A stretch of DNA of 64,000 nt from Halovivax limisalsi (GTDB lineage Archaea > Halobacteriota > Halobacteria > Halobacteriales > Natrialbaceae). Location of the stretch: the NCBI RefSeq assembly GCF_023093535.1, contig NZ_CP095757.1, forward strand, positions 1,798,001-1,862,000. Direction: 5' to 3'. The notes beneath the pieces are model-generated. The model saw only the letters and a list, made by a program, of their open reading frames with translations. It was not told where the DNA came from and searched no databases. Numbering within the stretch: the stretch's first letter is position 1; the number at the start of each line of letters is the position of its first letter. Positions 33,505 through 41,707 of this stretch are shown here, piece after piece. The position numbers and the translations under genes were made by a program.

Positions 33505-34857
33505 ATGGCTGCGTCGCAACCGAACGTGCTCCTCGTCCACTGCCACGATCTCGGTCGCTACCTGGGGTGTTACGGCGTCGACGTCGAAACGCCGAACGTC
33601 GACGCGCTCGCAGCCGGCGGGGTGTTGTTCGAGAACCACTTCGGGACCGCCCCGCAGTGCTCACCGAGTCGGGGCAGTCTGCTAACCGGTCGCTACCCGC
33701 ACGTCAACGGCCTGATGGGGCTGGCCCACGGGAACTGGGAGCTGCATCCCGCCGAACGCATCCTGCCGCAGTACCTCGACGAGGCGGGCTACGAAACCCA
33801 CCTCTTCGGCCTCCAGCATATCAGCCAGGACACCGACCGGCTGGGCTACGAGTACGTCCACTCCGAGCGAAACCTCTATCCCGGCGTCTCGCCGGCGGTC
33901 CACCAGGTCAATCGTGCGGGGAACGTGACCGACGTCTTGACCGAGTTTCTCGAGACGGAGGCGTTCGACGCACCCTTTTTCGCCTCGGTCGGGTTCTTCG
34001 AGCTGCACCGCGTCGAGGAGCCCAACGGGCGATACGGGTTCGAGCGCGACCACTACGACGGCGCCGATCCGGACGACGTCTCGCCGCTCTCGTACCTCCC
34101 GGATCGGCGGGGCATCCGCCAGGACCTCGCGGAGATGCACGGCATGGTCGGTGCGATCGACGAGGCGATGGGTCGGATTCACCGGTGCCTGATCGAGACC
34201 GGCCTCGAGGACGAGACGCTCCTCGTCTTCACCACGGAACACGGCATTGCGTTCCCCCGAGCGAAGGGAACGTGTTACAACCCCGGGATCGAGGCGGCGC
34301 TGATCGTCTCCCATCCCGAGATCGCGAGCGGCGGCCGACGCGTCGACGACCTCGTGAGCAACGTCGACGTCCTTCCGACCATCCTCGACGTGCTCGACAT
34401 CTCGATCCCCGACGCGGTCGACGGACGAAGCGTCAAATCACTCCTCTCCGGCGATTCCGGCGAGGGCCGCGAGGAACTCTTCGCCGAGATGACCTGGCAC
34501 GACATGTACAACCCAATCCGGGCCATCCGGACGGAGCGATTCAAGTACATCCGAAATTTCTGGTACCTGCCTCGGGTCTACCTCCCGCGAGATGTCTTCG
34601 CCAGCGAGGCCGGCCGCGAGGTGCGGGAGGCCTACGGCGTCCCGTTACGCCCGTTCGAGGAACTGTACGACCTCCGCGAGGGGCCGACGGAGACGGAAAA
34701 CGTGGTGAACGAACCGCGATACAGCGAGCACCGCCGGAACCTGGCGACGCGACTTCACGAGTGGATGGTCGAGACCGACGACCCGCTGCTCGACGGACCA
34801 GTTCCGCCGGCCGACTTCGACGAGATCATGACCTGGCCAGGGGACGATCCGGGGTAG
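33505..34857 (+). CDS. Sulfatase-family hydrolase
   Basis: A 450-residue alkaline-phosphatase-superfamily sulfatase. The nucleophile motif CSPSRGSLLTGRYP has Cys52, the residue converted to formylglycine in active sulfatases. The opening metal site reads VLLVHCHDLGRYLGCYG; the usual Asp-Asp is His-x-His-Asp here, a variant seen in related haloarchaeal proteins. TEHGIAFPRAKGT and DLVSNVDVLPTILDVL are the second metal and C-terminal family motifs. Whether a formylglycine-generating enzyme exists cannot be seen here. No signal peptide, so it is cytoplasmic. The start ATG at 33505 is chosen by homology to the family start; the frame upstream is not protein-like. The neighbouring AstE-type gene converges with a gap of 25 bases. 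Confidence 0.85.
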   Translation: MAASQPNVLLVHCHDLGRYLGCYGVDVETPNVDALAAGGVLFENHFGTAPQCSPSRGSLLTGRYPHVNGLMGLAHGNWELHPAERILPQYLDEAGYETHLFGLQHISQDTDRLGYEYVHSERNLYPGVSPAVHQVNRAGNVTDVLTEFLETEAFDAPFFASVGFFELHRVEEPNGRYGFERDHYDGADPDDVSPLSYLPDRRGIRQDLAEMHGMVGAIDEAMGRIHRCLIETGLEDETLLVFTTEHGIAFPRAKGTCYNPGIEAALIVSHPEIASGGRRVDDLVSNVDVLPTILDVLDISIPDAVDGRSVKSLLSGDSGEGREELFAEMTWHDMYNPIRAIRTERFKYIRNFWYLPRVYLPRDVFASEAGREVREAYGVPLRPFEELYDLREGPTETENVVNEPRYSEHRRNLATRLHEWMVETDDPLLDGPVPPADFDEIMTWPGDDPG

Positions 34858-34882
34858 CAGGCTGGGCCCGCATCGGACCACA

Positions 34883-35854
34883 TTACTCGTCCCGGACGAT
34901 CGCGACGCTCGCGAGTTTGTCTCCGGCCTTTACTGTCGCGTCGCGAGTGCAGGCGTACAGGATCCCCGAACGGTCGGTCGAGACGTTCTGTACCGTCTCG
35001 TAGGTCGTCGGGTCGTACACCGTGCCGATCGAGGTGCCGGCTGGAATCGATTCCCCGAGTTCGAGCGACGGTTTCGGACGAAAGAGTCCGGACGCCGACG
35101 CCGTGACCTGCCCGAGGTGGTTGCGAGCCAGCGTCTGCGACCGATCCGGGACGGTCCCCTCCAGGAGTCCGAGATGGCGACAGACGTCGAGTAGTCCTTC
35201 GACGCCCACTTCGATGGCATCCTCGACGAGTTCGCGACTGTGGGCCAGCTCCGGCGTGATGGCGGGGATCCCGTCGCGGTCGGCGACGACGCGGAGTTTG
35301 CCCGCGAAGCCCCGGCGGTGCCACTCGTCCGACGCGTCGGCGCCCGCCTGCTCGCCGAGCAAGAGATCGGTGCCGAACGCCTCGGCCAGCTGGCGCGAGC
35401 CCTCGCTCCCCTCGAGGAAGACGACGTGGGGGTACATCGCCGGACTCCCGGTGTGGAGGTCGACGACGGCGTCAGAGTCCTCGACCCGCCGCCACAGCGT
35501 GGCCGCCATTCGCTGGTGCAGCGAGCCCGACGCGTCGCCCGGCCAGACGCGATTCATGTTGGGATTCACGCTGTCGAGCACCTCCGGAGTGGTGTAGGAG
35601 ACGCGATCGAACGTGAGCGGGTTCGCCACCGGGACGACCACGATGCGGCCGGCCAGCGATCGCCCGCGAATCCGGTCGTGAAACCGGCGGCACACCGCCG
35701 TCCCGTTCACCTCGCGGCCGTGCTGGGCCGCCTGGACGTACAGCGTCGGACCAGGCTGAGCCCCCTCGTAGGTGTGCACCGTCGTCTCGACGGAAACCCC
35801 CGAGGGCAGCCTCGCCAGGACGACCCGGTCGCTCGTGTGGCTCGCACTGCGCAT
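34883..35854 (-). CDS. Succinylglutamate desuccinylase/aspartoacylase (AstE/AspA) family hydrolase
   Basis: A 323-residue zinc carboxypeptidase-like protein of the AstE/AspA family. The zinc ligands are His and Glu in [10 protein letters not shown] and the second His in [10 protein letters not shown] Glu in the ITPELAHS segment is the likely catalytic residue. The C-terminal beta domain (about 225-323) holds the short biotin-like motif and resembles that of ectoine-derivative or N-acyl-amino-acid deacylases. Substrate not deducible. The ATG at 35854 is preferred over the GTG at 35869 because a TATACAT-like box lies about 30 bases before it. Not linked to amino-acid operons in its direct surroundings. 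Confidence 0.82.
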   Translation of the reverse strand: MRSASHTSDRVVLARLPSGVSVETTVHTYEGAQPGPTLYVQAAQHGREVNGTAVCRRFHDRIRGRSLAGRIVVVPVANPLTFDRVSYTTPEVLDSVNPNMNRVWPGDASGSLHQRMAATLWRRVEDSDAVVDLHTGSPAMYPHVVFLEGSEGSRQLAEAFGTDLLLGEQAGADASDEWHRRGFAGKLRVVADRDGIPAITPELAHSRELVEDAIEVGVEGLLDVCRHLGLLEGTVPDRSQTLARNHLGQVTASASGLFRPKPSLELGESIPAGTSIGTVYDPTTYETVQNVSTDRSGILYACTRDATVKAGDKLASVAIVRDE

Positions 35855-36065
35855 GCCCGTTTCTTCCACGGGGGACAGTATGTATGCAGGGGGAACCTAT
35901 CACGCGCGGATAACGGTAAACGGGGCCGAGATCCTCTCGCGGCCGACTCGTCTTCCAGATCTGTTGATCCGGCCCTCTCGACCGGGTCCTGACGACGGGC
36001 GCACGGGTAGCGACCGATCGTGCGCGATCATCACCGTTTTCAGCGCGTACCTCCTCGGCCCGGAC

Positions 36066-36614
36066 ATGGGTACACCTACGGCGACCCTGCACACCACCGC
36101 GGGCGATATCGAGATCGAACTCTACGCGGATCGAGCGCCCCGCACCGTGGAGAACTTCCTCAATCTGGCGGAACACGACCCCGCGGCCGACGCGGACCCC
36201 GCCCCGGACACGACCACCTGGGCCGACCCGGAGACCGGCGAGATACGCGGCGACTCGCTGTACGCGGGCACCGAGTTCCACCGCGTTATCGAGGGCTTCA
36301 TGGTCCAGGGCGGCGACCCGACCGGCACCGGTCGCGGCGGTCCCGGCTACGAGTTCGACGACGAGTTCCACGACGAGCTCCGCCACGACGGGCCCGGCAA
36401 ACTCTCGATGGCCAACTCCGGTCCCAACACCAACGGCTCGCAGTTCTTCATCACCCTCGACGCCCAGCCCCACCTCGACGACCGCCACGCCGTCTTCGGG
36501 GAGGTCACGGACGGCATGGACGTCGTCCGCGAGATCGGCGCCGTCGAGACCGACTCCAACGACAAGCCCACCGACGCGATCGAGATCGAATCCGTCACGG
36601 TCGATCGCGACTGA
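36066..36614 (+). CDS. Cyclophilin-type peptidyl-prolyl cis-trans isomerase
   Basis: A 182-residue single-domain cyclophilin that catalyses proline isomerisation during protein folding. Family motifs in order are [40 protein letters not shown] (active-site Arg and Gln), [19 protein letters not shown] and [13 protein letters not shown] short charged insert ([22 protein letters not shown]) after the first motif is a typical haloarchaeal expansion. No signal peptide, so it is cytoplasmic. It is isolated: the divergent AstE-type gene is about 210 bases to the left and a long structured intergenic region lies to the right. Confidence 0.93.
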   Translation: MGTPTATLHTTAGDIEIELYADRAPRTVENFLNLAEHDPAADADPAPDTTTWADPETGEIRGDSLYAGTEFHRVIEGFMVQGGDPTGTGRGGPGYEFDDEFHDELRHDGPGKLSMANSGPNTNGSQFFITLDAQPHLDDRHAVFGEVTDGMDVVREIGAVETDSNDKPTDAIEIESVTVDRD

Positions 36615-37078
36615 GCGGCACGTACTGACCCCGGTTCGCGTTGCCACCCGAACCGATGCGCTGCTCCTGCTATGGGCGTCTCGTTTCAACCGCCAAGGGA
36701 AAAATTAATAACGTATGGCTTCGTACGTGTGATTGCCTGACGAGAGTCAGGGATGGGGGTCCGACGAAGCTGATGGGGGTCCGCTTCGTCGGCATTTTCT
36801 CTCTTCGAATCGACCGACGAGATGAATCGCTACATTGATTCTTAGTCGAAGGAACCGGTGTCGCGCGTAGCGCCCGGATACATAGACCAGTCGGGACAGT
36901 ACCGGGGTGAGTTCGAATGGAGTTTCCGATCACCGACCGTTCGTTGTACTCCTGTTGTCGGTCGGGCCGCTCACGATCGCGCTTCGAGGCGCAGCGAGAA
37001 CCGCGATCGCTCGCGGTCGGTGCGGACCGACACCGAAACGCACATCCACACCCCCCAGCAATCAACAGACGCGTCTGC
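36615..37078. other. Long intergenic region before tRNA-Leu
   Basis: 464 bases. It holds an isolated AT-rich box (36701-36711), two hairpins and a T-rich run (see the ncRNA entry), then 270 bases of ordinary sequence leading to the tRNA. The open frames in it, such as 36641-36838, are low-quality and cross the hairpins, so I call no gene. Confidence 0.5.
36733..36805 (+). ncRNA. Candidate small structured RNA
   Basis: A TATA-like AAAATTAATAA (36701-36711) predicts a start near 36733-36737. From there come hairpin 1 (CCTGA 36736-36740 / TCAGG 36747-36751, six-base loop) and hairpin 2 (ten perfect pairs, CCGACGAAGC 36761-36770 / GCTTCGTCGG 36783-36792, 12-base loop), then the pyrimidine-rich CATTTTCTCTCTT. 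The 12-mer GATGGGGGTCCG occurs twice (36752-36763 and 36772-36783), once before and once inside the loop of hairpin 2. The unit could equally be a terminator or a protein-binding site. Confidence 0.4.
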
Positions 37079-37163
37079 GCGAGGGTAGCCAAGCCAGGCC
37101 AACGGCGGTGGGCTTAAGACCCGCTCCCGTAGGGGTCCTTGGGTTCGAATCCCAACCCTCGCA
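37079..37163 (+). tRNA. tRNA-Leu (anticodon UAA)
   Basis: An 85-base type II tRNA. The acceptor stem pairs GCGAGGG with CCCTCGC, discriminator A. The anticodon stem GTGGG/CCCGC encloses CTTAAGA with anticodon TAA at 37115-37117. A long variable arm (TCCCGTAGGGGTCC) is typical of Leu. The T arm is TTGGG-TTCGAAT-CCCAA. CCA is not encoded and there is no intron. It is followed by a small hairpin (GTCTC 37168-37172 / GAGAC 37181-37185) that may help termination or processing. Confidence 0.96.
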
Positions 37164-37278
37164 TACCGTCTCGAACGTGAGAGACGTGTATGCGTGACGA
37201 GGGATTCGAATTATGCCAGTCGCAGCGCGAACGAAGTGAGCGACCGTCTGGAGGTGGTTCGAATCCCAACCCTCGCAT
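37142..37278 (+). repeat. Duplicated tRNA-Leu 3' end (possible attachment-site remnant)
   Basis: The 23-mer GGTTCGAATCCCAACCCTCGCAT occurs at 37142-37164 (tRNA T arm and acceptor 3' end) and again, identical, at 37256-37278, 114 bases apart. Each copy is followed by a hairpin (GTCTC/GAGAC after the first, GAGACAC/GTGTCTC at 37281-37306 after the second). The interval holds GCGCGAACGAAGTGAGCGAC, a member of the scattered haloarchaeal motif, and a piece resembling an inverted fragment of the tRNA end (GAGGGATTCGAA, about 37199-37210). Confidence 0.85.
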
Positions 37279-37368
37279 GCGAGACACGAACGTCGGTGAG
37301 TGTCTCGGTTCTGCGAACGGTGAGCGAAGCGAGCCGTGAGCATCCCGAATGTGGGGCACCCAAAACCA

Positions 37369-38083
37369 CTAGTCAGATTTCGTCGCACGGACACACAGAA
37401 TGGTCGGGTATTTCGATCGCTTCTCGTAGGACTCCGGTTTCTTGGCTTCGAACGACTCCGTCGGCCTCGGTTCGAGCAGTTCATCCAGATGGAAACCGGT
37501 TTCGATGAGCGGATTGATGGCCTCCGAAAGTGGTCGTCGATAGACCGGGACGTCGACGTCATCGCCTGCAGCCGACCACGTCATCTGTCTCCGTTCGACG
37601 TCGAAGTAGTTCTCGCTATCGAACGCGATGTACTCGTCGACCGGGTTCTGGGCCGAAAACACGAGGAAGCCACCTGGCCGGAGAACGCGAGCGAACTCCG
37701 TGAAGGGGTCTCGCCAGTCTTCGACGTAGTGGAGCGAGAGGCCGCAAACGACGCCGTCGAATACGTCGTCGGCGAACTCGAGGGGCTCCGTGATATCTGC
37801 GTGGCGGAGTTCAGCGCGATCGCCGATTCGATCCCTCGCCCGTGTCGAGCATCTCACCGTTCACATCGGCAGCTGTGACGTCTGCACCGCTCTCGAGCGT
37901 CCACTCCGTGTACCGGCCGTGGCCACACCCGCATCGAGAACTCGAGCGCCCGCGACGTCAGGAATGAGGTCCGTCATCGCAGAAACTCCAGGTCTGCGCA
38001 GTACGGGTTCAATTATTGCGCCCTGTACGTCCTCGAAAGGTATCGTACGCGTCCGCGACGGTGGGATTCTCATCGGGCGGCAT
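37369..38083 (-). pseudogene. SAM-dependent methyltransferase, frameshifted
   Basis: Remains of a class I methyltransferase of about 235 residues. Its natural start is probably the ATG at 38083 (MPPDENPTVADAYDTF), then the frame changes to ...VQGAIIEPVLRRPGVSAMTDLIPDVAGARVLDAG (38040-37940), then to CGHGRYTEWTLESGADVTAADVNGEMLDT (SAM-binding motif I and II), then to ARDRIGDRAELRHADITEPLEF onward to the stop at 37369. At least two single-base indels (one base lost inside the GCGGGTGTGG stretch, one gained in ACGGGCGAGG) and probably a third near the start break it. The piece 37369-37857 alone is long and intact, so a shorter product could still be made, but it lacks motif I. Sequencing error cannot be ruled out. 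It stands next to the tRNA-Leu patch. Confidence 0.75.
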
Positions 38084-38279
38084 ACACCCGATCGTGCTGT
38101 CCTCGCGACGGTAATCGTTGTGAACGCTGGGTCGACTCTCGTCCGTTCGGTGCTATCAGTGACAAACTCGCCTGAGAAGCAGGCTGATAGTCGGTTTTCT
38201 GCGGGGCAGAGATCGGCATCGACACGCGCGAGTCGCGGCGTCCGAGCGCAGTGAGGGCGACCGTCCGGAGCGCTCTCGG

Positions 38280-39461
38280 TCAGTCGTCGGCGGTCGCCGC
38301 TTCGTCGTCCGCCAGTTCGTCGAACACCTCCGCCTCGTGCTCGTTCAACAGCGGCGCCCTGCCTCGCGGTTCCGGGGTCGTCTCGCTCATCTTGATCGGG
38401 GCCCCGGCGATCTGGACCGGTCGGTCGGCTCCCGGCTGTTCGACCTCGTAGAGCATGTTGCGCGTGTGGACGTGCGAATCGTCGAAGATGTCCGCCGTCG
38501 TCTGGACCGGGGCCACGGGAACGCTTCCTTCGAGCAACTCGACGACGTCGTTGGACGCCCGCTCGATCATCCAGTCGGCGAGTTCGCCGCGGAGGACCTC
38601 GCGGTTGGCGAGCCGACTGTCGGCCGTCGGATACTCTTCCGCGAGGTCCTCGCGACCGATCGCCTCGCAGAGTGCGGTCCAGTGGTTCGATCCGAACGCG
38701 GCGATCACGACGTACCCGTCGTCGACTTCGAAGGCGTCGTAGGGAAACAGCGTCGGGTGAGCGTTGCCCAGCCGGGTCGGCGGTTCGCCGTCGTAGGACT
38801 GCTGGTAGATGGCGCGCTCGGTCATGCTGATCATCGAGTCGTACAAGGCCGTGTCGACGAACTGGCCCTCGCCCGTCCGTTCGCGGTGATGGAGTGCGCC
38901 GAGGATGCCGATGCAGTTCAGCGTCGCCGTGAAGAGGTCGCCGATGCCCGGCCCGACCTTCGTCGGCGGTCCGTCCGGCTGGCCGGTGATCTCCATGACG
39001 CCCCCGAGCGCCTGCGCGATGAGATCGAACGAGGGCTGGCCCTGTCGGTGCGTTTCGCCCGTTCGCGGGTCGCCGAAGCCCCGGATAGCGGAGTAGATGA
39101 TCGACGGATTCCGCTCGGCGAGCGTCTCGTAGCCGAGGTCGAATCGCTCCATCGTGCCCGCGCGATAGTTCTCCACGACGACGTCTGCCGTCTCGACGAG
39201 TCGGAGGAAGTCCTCCCGATCCTCGGCGTCGCCGAGGTTCAACTCGATGCTTCGCTTGCCGCGGTTGACGCTCTGGAAGTAGCCGCCGTAGGCCTCCTGA
39301 TCGGGCTCCTCGACGAACGGCGGGTTCGACCGGATGAGGTCGCCGCCGGGACGCTCGATCTTGACCACGTCCGCCCCCATGTCCGCGAGTACCATCGTGC
39401 AGTACGGTCCGGCCAGAACCTGCGTCAGATCCAGAACCCGGATATCTGAGAGCGCTCCCAT
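38280..39461 (-). CDS. mct: CaiB/BaiF-type CoA-transferase, probably succinyl-CoA:mesaconate CoA-transferase
   Basis: A 393-residue class III CoA-transferase. Family landmarks are the start IRVLDLTQVLAGPYCTMVLADMGADVVKIERPGGD, the catalytic Asp in QPSFDLIAQALGG, and the later motif GIGDLFTATLNCIGILGALHHRERTGEGQFVD. In the methylaspartate cycle this enzyme moves CoA from succinyl-CoA to mesaconate, giving mesaconyl-C1-CoA for the hydratase; the assignment is by context, since it is divergent from glmS-glmE-mal-mch-mcl, the other cycle genes. Alternative CoA acceptors cannot be excluded. A near-perfect inverted repeat at 39492-39515 lies in its promoter region. Confidence 0.85.
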   Translation of the reverse strand: MGALSDIRVLDLTQVLAGPYCTMVLADMGADVVKIERPGGDLIRSNPPFVEEPDQEAYGGYFQSVNRGKRSIELNLGDAEDREDFLRLVETADVVVENYRAGTMERFDLGYETLAERNPSIIYSAIRGFGDPRTGETHRQGQPSFDLIAQALGGVMEITGQPDGPPTKVGPGIGDLFTATLNCIGILGALHHRERTGEGQFVDTALYDSMISMTERAIYQQSYDGEPPTRLGNAHPTLFPYDAFEVDDGYVVIAAFGSNHWTALCEAIGREDLAEEYPTADSRLANREVLRGELADWMIERASNDVVELLEGSVPVAPVQTTADIFDDSHVHTRNMLYEVEQPGADRPVQIAGAPIKMSETTPEPRGRAPLLNEHEAEVFDELADDEAATADD

Positions 39462-39795
39462 ACCCCGGATTCCCGGATGATCGCCATAATTGTTACTATC
39501 GTTCGTGATAGTTACGGCGCCTCCGGTCGTGGCTCGTCGCCGGCCCGCACGGGCGCCGCCGGTCCGATCGGAAGACGGTGTCGTCGCCTTCGGCGTATCC
39601 GTCTGCTCTCAGCGGTCCGTTCCGACGCGACGGAGACCCGGCGACGGTCGCGGGAGTCGGCCACCGTGACTCCCTGGTACAGGGTCGTACGACGACGAAT
39701 TGGCATTGACAACTATTCACAAATAAGGGTGTACAAGGCCTAATATCATGATCAAACATTAACTTTATACCCGGAACCCTCATGATTCTGCATGC
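39462..39795. promoter_or_regulatory. Divergent control region of the methylaspartate-cycle genes
   Basis: 334 bases between the divergent mct and glmS starts. Near mct lies an imperfect inverted repeat GTTACTATC-GTTCGT-GATAGTTAC (39492-39515, one mismatch in nine pairs), 31-54 bases before the mct start, where a regulator would cover its promoter. Near glmS the sequence is AT-rich, with the 8-base palindrome ATCATGAT (about 39747-39754) and a TATA box TTTATA at 39764-39769, 27 bases before the ATG at 39796. The middle 150 bases are GC-rich and show nothing specific. Confidence 0.7.
39764..39769 (+). promoter_or_regulatory. TATA box of glmS operon
   Basis: TTTATA inside AACTTTATACCC, centred about 29 bases before the glmS ATG at 39796, predicts a leaderless glmS-glmE-mal-mch transcript. 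Confidence 0.7.
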
Positions 39796-40236
39796 ATGAC
39801 GAAAACGGTCGTCCTCGGCGTGATCGGATCCGACGCGCACGTCGTCGGCATCACTATCCTCGAGCAGGCTCTCGGGGCTGCGGGATTCGACGTGATCAAC
39901 CTCGGCGTCCAGACCTCCCAGGAGGAGTTCGCCGAGGCGGCACGTGTTCACGAGGCCGAAGCCGTACTCGTCTCTTCGCTCTACGGACACGCCGAGCAGG
40001 ACTGTCAGGGCTTCCACGAACTCCTCGCGGAGGAGGGCCTCGACGTTGTCACCTACATCGGGGGGAACCTCGCGGTCGGACAGGATACCTTCGACGGGAT
40101 CAGGTCGACGTTCGAGGACCTCGGGTTCGACCGGGTCTTCGACTCCGAGACCGACCCCGAGGAGGCCATCGCTGCGTTGCACCGTGATCTGCAGCTGACG
40201 ACGACCGAGGCCGAACAGGCGACTGTCAACTCCTGA
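39796..40236 (+). CDS. glmS: Glutamate mutase, sigma (B12-binding) subunit
   Basis: The 146-residue small subunit of adenosylcobalamin-dependent glutamate mutase, which interconverts L-glutamate and (2S,3S)-3-methylaspartate. The cobalamin-binding signature D-x-H-x-x-G is present as SDAHVVG at residues 12-18, followed by the Rossmann-like VLVSSLYGHAEQDCQGF and YIGGNLAVG, the second nucleotide-tail-contacting loop. Its length equals that of clostridial GlmS/MutS. Two ATGs (39792, 39796) stand close together; only the latter is in frame. It is followed 13 bases later by glmE. Regulated probably from the divergent mct-glmS region. B12 supply could come from the cbiA/cbiP pathway. Confidence 0.95.
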   Translation: MTKTVVLGVIGSDAHVVGITILEQALGAAGFDVINLGVQTSQEEFAEAARVHEAEAVLVSSLYGHAEQDCQGFHELLAEEGLDVVTYIGGNLAVGQDTFDGIRSTFEDLGFDRVFDSETDPEEAIAALHRDLQLTTTEAEQATVNS

Positions 40237-40249
40237 CGTAGTCCACCGA

Positions 40250-41707
40250 ATGATACGAGACGAACGTATTCCCGCCGACGAGCTACGGCATATCGACGAG
40301 CAACTACGATCGAGGTGGCCGACGGGGGCGGACGTCGACTTCGAAGAGGCGATCGAGTACCACGAATCGCTCCCGCGGCACAAGCGGTTCGCACCGGTCC
40401 TCGAGTCGGCCGACCAGCCGCTCCTCCAGCCGAGGGCCGGGGTGGCGCGACTCGACGACCAGATCGACCTGCTTCGGTACCTCAACCAGGAGGGCGAGGC
40501 CGACCTCTTGCCGACGACCATCGACTCGTACACGCGCGACAACGAGTACGGGAAGGCCCAGGAGGGGCTCGACACGGTTCGGGAGACCGGCGAGGACACG
40601 CTCAACGGCTTCCCCGCCGTCAACCACGGCGTCGAGGGGTGTCGCCAGCTGATCGATGCGATCGACGCGCCGATCGAGGTGCGCCACGGCACGCCGGATG
40701 CCCGGCTCCTGGCGGCGATCACCTTCGCCGGCGGCTTCCAGAGCTTCGAGGGCGGTCCGATCTCCTACAACATCCCGTACACGAAGCGCCGCGACCTCGC
40801 CCGGACGATCGAGCACTGGCAGTACGTCGACCGCCTCGCCGGGGCCTACACCGAGCGCGGCGTCACGATCAACCGCGAACCGTTCGGCCCGCTCACCGGC
40901 ACGCTGGTGCCCCCGTCGATCGCCATCGCCGTAATGCTGATCGAGGGAACGCTCGCGGCCACGCAGGGCGTCCGCTCGATCACGCTCGGCTACGGACAGG
41001 TCGGAAACGTCGTCCAGGACGTCGCCGCGCTCCGCGCGCTACGCGACCTCGGTACCGAGTACCTCCCGGACGAGGTGACGGTGACCACGGTCTTCCACGA
41101 GTGGATGGGCGGGTTCCCGCCGGACGAGGCCCGCGCGAACGGGGTCATCAGTCTCGGGGGCATGACCGCCGCGATCGCGAACCCGGACAAGGTGATCACC
41201 AAGTCGCCCCAGGAATTCCAGGGCATCCCGACGAAGGAGGCGAACGCCGCCGGACTCCGCACTACCAGACAGATAATCGATATGACGATCGAACAGCGGA
41301 TCGACATCGACGGTGTCGAGGATGAGCAGGACCTGATCGCGCGCGAGACGCGCTGTCTGCTGGACGCCGTGTTCGACCGCGGCGACGGCGACGTCGCCGC
41401 TGGGACCGTCGAGGCGTTCGAGTCCGGCGCGCTCGACGTGCCGTTCGCCCCGAGCGACAGCGCGAAGGGGGACGTCCTCCCCGCCCGGGACGACGACGGA
41501 CGGGTGCGAATCATCGAGTTCGCGGACCTCGAGATGAACGACGACATCAAGGAGATCCACGCCGCGCGACTCTCGACGCGTGCGGAGTCCGAAGGCCGAA
41601 CCCAGTCGTTCCGCATGGTCGCCGACGACGTCGCCGCCATCAGCGACGGCAAGCTGATCGGCCGGCCGACGGACGGAACCGAGGGAGGGGTGCAGAATGC
41701 GGATTGA
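40250..41707 (+). CDS. glmE: Glutamate mutase, epsilon (catalytic) subunit
   Basis: The 485-residue TIM-barrel subunit that binds glutamate and generates the radical with B12 from GlmS. The family-typical blocks visible are RFAPVLESADQPLLQPRAGVARLDDQIDLLRYL, FPAVNHGVEGCRQLI, EVRHGTPDARLLAAITFAGGFQSFEGGPISYNIPYTKR (substrate-binding Arg and Glu), and TVFHEWMGGFPPDEA. The C-terminal ~100 residues extend beyond the barrel and hold charged helices. It overlaps mal by 11 bases, with a purine-rich GGAGGGGTG before the mal ATG, so translation is coupled. The GlmS-GlmE pair forms the A2B2 enzyme known from clostridia. Confidence 0.95.
   Translation: MIRDERIPADELRHIDEQLRSRWPTGADVDFEEAIEYHESLPRHKRFAPVLESADQPLLQPRAGVARLDDQIDLLRYLNQEGEADLLPTTIDSYTRDNEYGKAQEGLDTVRETGEDTLNGFPAVNHGVEGCRQLIDAIDAPIEVRHGTPDARLLAAITFAGGFQSFEGGPISYNIPYTKRRDLARTIEHWQYVDRLAGAYTERGVTINREPFGPLTGTLVPPSIAIAVMLIEGTLAATQGVRSITLGYGQVGNVVQDVAALRALRDLGTEYLPDEVTVTTVFHEWMGGFPPDEARANGVISLGGMTAAIANPDKVITKSPQEFQGIPTKEANAAGLRTTRQIIDMTIEQRIDIDGVEDEQDLIARETRCLLDAVFDRGDGDVAAGTVEAFESGALDVPFAPSDSAKGDVLPARDDDGRVRIIEFADLEMNDDIKEIHAARLSTRAESEGRTQSFRMVADDVAAISDGKLIGRPTDGTEGGVQNAD

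Noticed and set aside
36641-36838. Open frame of 65 codons crossing the two hairpins
   Set aside because: No protein-like features, atypical composition, and it overlaps the structured element.
37164-37255. A second complete tRNA gene downstream of tRNA-Leu
   Set aside because: Only the T arm and acceptor 3' end are repeated; D arm, anticodon arm and 5' acceptor strand are missing.
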